Assembly: GCA_937926845.1 (NCBI GenBank)
Contig: CALBBS010000097.1
Coordinates: 1 to 9,699, forward strand
DNA: 9,699 bases
Source of the DNA: an uncultured Atopobium sp.
Lineage (GTDB): Bacteria > Actinomycetota > Coriobacteriia > Coriobacteriales > Atopobiaceae
Direction of reading: 5' to 3'
The notes beneath the pieces were generated by a model that worked only from the letters and a program-made list of their open reading frames with translations, was not told where the DNA came from and did no database searches. How positions within the stretch are numbered: the stretch's first letter is position 1; each line of letters begins with the position of its first letter. A program made the position numbers and the translations under genes. Of the stretch, positions 6,875-9,699 are shown one piece after another.

Positions 6875-7749
6875 TGACAGAATCTACTCTTTTAGCAGGT
6901 AAACTGTCTATTGTGGGCACGCCTATTGGTAACCTTTCGGATGCGTCACCGCGCGTTAAAGAAACGCTTGCAGCAGCGGATGTCATTTTATGTGAGGACA
7001 CGCGCGTGACCTCAAAGCTCCTCTCGGCATTTGACATTCATGTGCCACTGCAGCGCTGTGATCAAAATATTATTGAGTCGCAAATTGAACCAACGTTAGA
7101 GAGGCTTCGCGCGGGTCAGCGTGTTGCGTTCGTGTCAGATGCCGGCATGCCAGGCATCTCTGACCCAGGTCAGCATTTGGTAGATGCGGCGCTTTCAGAA
7201 GGACTTGCTACGGAGGTTATTCCGGGACCTTCTGCGGTGACCTGCGCACTTGTTGCATCGGGACTGGTAAGTGAGCATTTCTTCTTTGAAGGATTCTTGC
7301 CCAGAAAACACGGGCAGATTGTTCAGCGCTTACAGCAGCTTGCATCAATTCCGGGCACTATTGTGCTGTATGAGTCTCCGTTTAGAGTGCTTGCAACGGT
7401 CGAAGCCATAGCCGAGGTGTTTCCAACCAGGCAGGTGGCTCTTGTCAGAGAGCTTACTAAGCTGCACGAAGAAGTGGTGCGTGACGTGGCGCCTTGTCTT
7501 GTTGAGACACTTGCTGCAAAAGAGAACCTCAAAGGCGAGTGTGTTTTGGTCATCGCGGCTCCCACAGAAGAAGAGCTTGCCTCTGCATCATCGCAGGCAG
7601 AAGGAGAGTCTCAGCTCTCGCTTGAAGATGCAATAGAGGCTGGTCTTGCTGCTGGTACTAGAAAATCAGCCCTGGCCAAGGAGCTTGCTCAGAAGTTTGG
7701 TATTGCGCGTGACGAGGCATACCAGTCAATTCTTGCTCACGAGGCATAA
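6874..7749 (+). CDS. rsmI: 16S rRNA (cytidine1402-2'-O)-methyltransferase
   Basis: SAM-dependent enzyme of the tetrapyrrole-methylase fold that 2'-O-methylates C1402 in the decoding centre of 16S rRNA. The 291 residues match the usual length. Motifs in order: GTPIGNL at 15-21, CEDTR at 40-44, VSDAGMPGISDPG at 87-99, PGPSA at 117-121, FFFEGFLPRK at 136-145, YESPFR at 166-171 and RELTKLHEE at 192-200. A short helical C-terminal domain follows (near SALAKELAQKFGIARDEAY), typical of RsmI. The ATG shares one base with the preceding stop (TAATG), and GAGAGGGGA at 6854-6862 is a plausible ribosome binding site 11 nt upstream. It lies before metG, as in Bacillus and many Actinobacteria. Confidence 0.96.
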   Translation: MTESTLLAGKLSIVGTPIGNLSDASPRVKETLAAADVILCEDTRVTSKLLSAFDIHVPLQRCDQNIIESQIEPTLERLRAGQRVAFVSDAGMPGISDPGQHLVDAALSEGLATEVIPGPSAVTCALVASGLVSEHFFFEGFLPRKHGQIVQRLQQLASIPGTIVLYESPFRVLATVEAIAEVFPTRQVALVRELTKLHEEVVRDVAPCLVETLAAKENLKGECVLVIAAPTEEELASASSQAEGESQLSLEDAIEAGLAAGTRKSALAKELAQKFGIARDEAYQSILAHEA

Positions 7750-7785
7750 TCACCATACCAACACAAGTGCGCCCAGCATTTGCTC

Positions 7786-7811
7786 TATACTGGATAAGTT
7801 ATTGCAACTTA
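7786..7811 (+). promoter_or_regulatory. Candidate -10 element and inverted repeat before metG
   Basis: TATACT (7786-7791) matches the -10 consensus at five of six positions. I see no convincing -35 at the right distance. Just downstream, TAAGTT-ATTGC-AACTTA (7795-7811) is a perfect 6-bp inverted repeat that would cover the predicted transcription start. It could be an operator or a small 5' hairpin. The short 78-nt gap leaves no room for a full T-box leader. Confidence 0.35.
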
Positions 7812-7827
7812 CACAAAGGGAGTCATT

Positions 7828-9438
7828 ATGCCCGAGGCCAAGCCGTCATACTTTATTACTACCCCAATTTATTACGTCAACGCAAAGCCACATCTGGGAA
7901 CTGCGTACTGCACCCTGCTTTGCGATATTCAGGCTCGCTTTAGACGCGCTGCTGGTTACGATGTATTTTTCCTCACCGGTATGGACGAGCATGGCGAGAA
8001 GGTCGCTCTTGCTGCAGCTGATCACGGTTTGTCTCCACAGGCATGGTGTGACTCGCAGGTTCCTTTCTTCAAGGGACTCTATGAAGAGCTCAACATCTCA
8101 TATGATGACTTCATCCGTACTACCGATGAGCGCCACGTAAAAGCTGTCCAGTATCTGTGGGAGCGCATGCGTGAGGCTGGCTTCATCTATAAGGGATCTT
8201 ACGATGGCTGGTATTGCATCCACGAGGAGACCTTCTTCACCGAGACTCAGGTAGAGAAAGCAGATGAAGAGGCTGGTTGCAAGGGCACACATCTCTGCCC
8301 AGATTGCCACCGTGAGCTTGAGCGTGTCTCTGAGGAGTCTTGGTTCTTCAAGCTCTCTGCATTCCAGGATAAACTTCTTGAGCTCTATGCTAAGCACCCA
8401 GATTTTATTGAGCCAGACTTCCGCGCAAATGAGGTTCGCAGTTTTGTTGAGTCTGGCCTTCAGGATATTTCTGTATCCCGTACTAGCTTTGATTGGGGCG
8501 TTCCAGTTCCTTTTGATGAGTCTCACGTAACCTACGTCTGGTTTGACGCTCTTCTCAACTACTACACTGCTGTTGGCTATGGCGATGACAGTCCAGAGGC
8601 TGCTGCCATGAGAAAGCGCTTCTGGCCAGCTCAAATGCACGTTGTTGGCAAGGATATTATCCGTTTCCACTGCGTTATTTGGCCTGCAATGCTTATGGCC
8701 CTTGGTGAGGCTGTTCCTGAGCACATTTTTGCTCACGGTTTCTTGAACGTCCGTAATTCGGAGACTGGCGTTGTTGAGAAGATGAGCAAGTCCCGTGGAA
8801 ACGCCATTGCACCTCAGGACGTTTTGGACCTGCTGGGTGTTGAGGGTTATCGCTACTACTTCATGACCGACGTAACCCCTGGCGAGGACTCTGGCATTTC
8901 TTTTGAGCGCATGGAGCAGGTCTATAACGCCGACCTGGCAAATAGCTGGGGTAACTTGGTTTCTCGCGCCCTTAATATGAGCGATAAGTACTTTGAGGGC
9001 GTCACTCCAACCTTTGATGGTTCTTCCGTTGCTGCAGATCACCCACTGCGTAAGCTGGCTGAGGGCATCTATGACCGTTATGCTGCTTGCATGGAGAAGA
9101 TGGATTACGTGGGCGCTAAGAACATCATCATGGAGCTTGTCCACGCAGCTAACCACTACATTGAGGATGCCGCTCCTTGGACCGTAGCTAAAGACCCAGA
9201 GCGTGCTGCAGAGCTTGCGGAGATTATCTATACGCTGCTTGAGTCTATTCGTATTTGCGCACATCTCTTTATGCCATTTATGCCAACTACGTCTGCAGAG
9301 GTTCTGCGCCGTATGAGCCTTGATGAGGCAGAGATTACCTCTACTAATACCCGTAGCGAGTGCGTATGGGGCAAGCTTCAGGGCGGCCTGGCTGTCTCTA
9401 AGGGAGACGCTCTGTTCCCACGTCTTGCAAACAAGTAA
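7828..9438 (+). CDS. metG: Methionyl-tRNA synthetase
   Basis: Class I aminoacyl-tRNA synthetase that charges initiator and elongator tRNA-Met in the cytoplasm. It has 536 residues. The N-terminal Rossmann fold carries FITTPIYYVNAKPHLGTAY, with HLGT (22-25) as the HIGH motif, and GMDEHGEKVA at 51-60. The connective domain includes YDGWYCIHEETFF (C130, with Glu133 where a CxxC partner could be) and a CPDC knuckle at 157-160. KMSKS is at 318-322. The remainder is the helical anticodon-binding domain, with the typical NSWGNLVSR at 372-380. There is no C-terminal EMAP-like tRNA-binding domain, as in other short bacterial forms. The start has a good ribosome binding site, AAAGGGAG at 7815-7822, five nt upstream. 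The next gene, rsmA, starts 2 nt after its stop. Confidence 0.97.
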   Translation: MPEAKPSYFITTPIYYVNAKPHLGTAYCTLLCDIQARFRRAAGYDVFFLTGMDEHGEKVALAAADHGLSPQAWCDSQVPFFKGLYEELNISYDDFIRTTDERHVKAVQYLWERMREAGFIYKGSYDGWYCIHEETFFTETQVEKADEEAGCKGTHLCPDCHRELERVSEESWFFKLSAFQDKLLELYAKHPDFIEPDFRANEVRSFVESGLQDISVSRTSFDWGVPVPFDESHVTYVWFDALLNYYTAVGYGDDSPEAAAMRKRFWPAQMHVVGKDIIRFHCVIWPAMLMALGEAVPEHIFAHGFLNVRNSETGVVEKMSKSRGNAIAPQDVLDLLGVEGYRYYFMTDVTPGEDSGISFERMEQVYNADLANSWGNLVSRALNMSDKYFEGVTPTFDGSSVAADHPLRKLAEGIYDRYAACMEKMDYVGAKNIIMELVHAANHYIEDAAPWTVAKDPERAAELAEIIYTLLESIRICAHLFMPFMPTTSAEVLRRMSLDEAEITSTNTRSECVWGKLQGGLAVSKGDALFPRLANK

Positions 9439-9440
9439 TC

Positions 9441-9699
9441 GTGTCGGAGAGCGCATCGCATCAAACATCGTGGCTTGCTAATCAGCGCGCCACTAAAGAA
9501 ACGCTGGAACGTTTTGGCCTTGCCACCAAATACAGGCTTGGCCAAAACTTCCTGGTACAAGACCATGTTATCGAGAAGATCGTTCAGCTTGCAGAGGTTC
9601 AGCCTACCGACGTGATTGTTGAGGTTGGGCCCGGCCTGGGTACCCTTACGGTGGCCTTGCTCGACAACGCCCGTGCGGTTTGCTCGCTTGAAGCAGACT
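9441..9699 (+). CDS. rsmA: 16S rRNA dimethyladenosine transferase, 5' part (3' end outside the window)
   Basis: The first 86 codons of RsmA (KsgA), which dimethylates A1518 and A1519 in helix 45 of 16S rRNA late in small-subunit assembly. The N-terminal signature RLGQNFLVQ is followed by SAM motif I, VEVGPGLGTLT, and the fragment ends at LEAD, the start of motif II with its acidic ribose-binding residue. The likely start is GTG at 9441. No ATG lies in frame before the homology begins and the frame continues upstream into metG. No clear Shine-Dalgarno precedes it, so translation may depend on ribosomes finishing metG two bases earlier. Bacillus and Mycobacterium have tatD and other genes between metG and rsmA; here they are adjacent. 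Confidence 0.93.
   Translation, partial: MSESASHQTSWLANQRATKETLERFGLATKYRLGQNFLVQDHVIEKIVQLAEVQPTDVIVEVGPGLGTLTVALLDNARAVCSLEAD

Noticed and set aside
7750..7827. T-box riboswitch upstream of metG
   Set aside because: The gap is 78 nt, too short for a T-box specifier stem and antiterminator, and no T-box core sequence is seen.
8098..9468. Long open frame on the minus strand (456 codons)
   Set aside because: It lies antisense to metG. Its translation has no recognisable motif, and the openness follows from metG codon bias.

Overview
This is a continuous stretch of bacterial chromosome with every gene on the + strand. It holds seven complete and two edge-truncated protein genes and almost no spare DNA. 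In order they are: topA (3' part), tmk, holB, a ricT/PSP1-family gene, queD, a glycoside hydrolase family 5-like gene, rsmI, metG and the 5' end of rsmA. I see no tRNA, rRNA, insertion sequence, phage gene, attachment site or CRISPR array.

The most likely source is a moderate-GC actinobacterium of class Coriobacteriia (Atopobium/Lancefieldella/Olsenella type). This is an inference. The order topA-tmk-holB is typical of Actinobacteria. The order tmk-holB-ricT-rsmI-metG-rsmA is the backbone of the Bacillus subtilis tmk-to-ksgA region. A bacterium that combines both orders, has balanced base composition by eye, and carries an archaeal-type TopA fits Coriobacteriia well. I cannot prove the genus.

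Region by region: positions 1-1743 encode the C-terminal 580 residues of topoisomerase I. A probable terminator follows, and a 188-nt gap separates it from the next unit. Positions 1932-5740 form a tight cluster (tmk, holB, ricT, queD) with short gaps or overlaps of 22 nt and 1 nt. A 93-nt leader with nested inverted repeats and a candidate promoter precedes the GH5-like gene, which overlaps rsmI by one base (TAATG). A 78-nt gap with another candidate promoter precedes metG. rsmA begins two bases after the metG stop.

The genes serve core information processing: DNA topology (topA), dTTP supply (tmk), the replication clamp loader (holB), mRNA decay/maturation control (ricT family), 7-deazaguanine and possibly folate synthesis (queD), 16S rRNA modification (rsmI, rsmA) and tRNA charging (metG). 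The points most worth a second look are: the GH5-like protein, which looks like a catalytically dead enzyme (nucleophile Glu replaced by Lys) lying inside an RNA-modification operon; its structured leader; the CExxHGH signature of QueD; the archaeal-type TopA; and the Arg-rich 190-residue tail on RicT.
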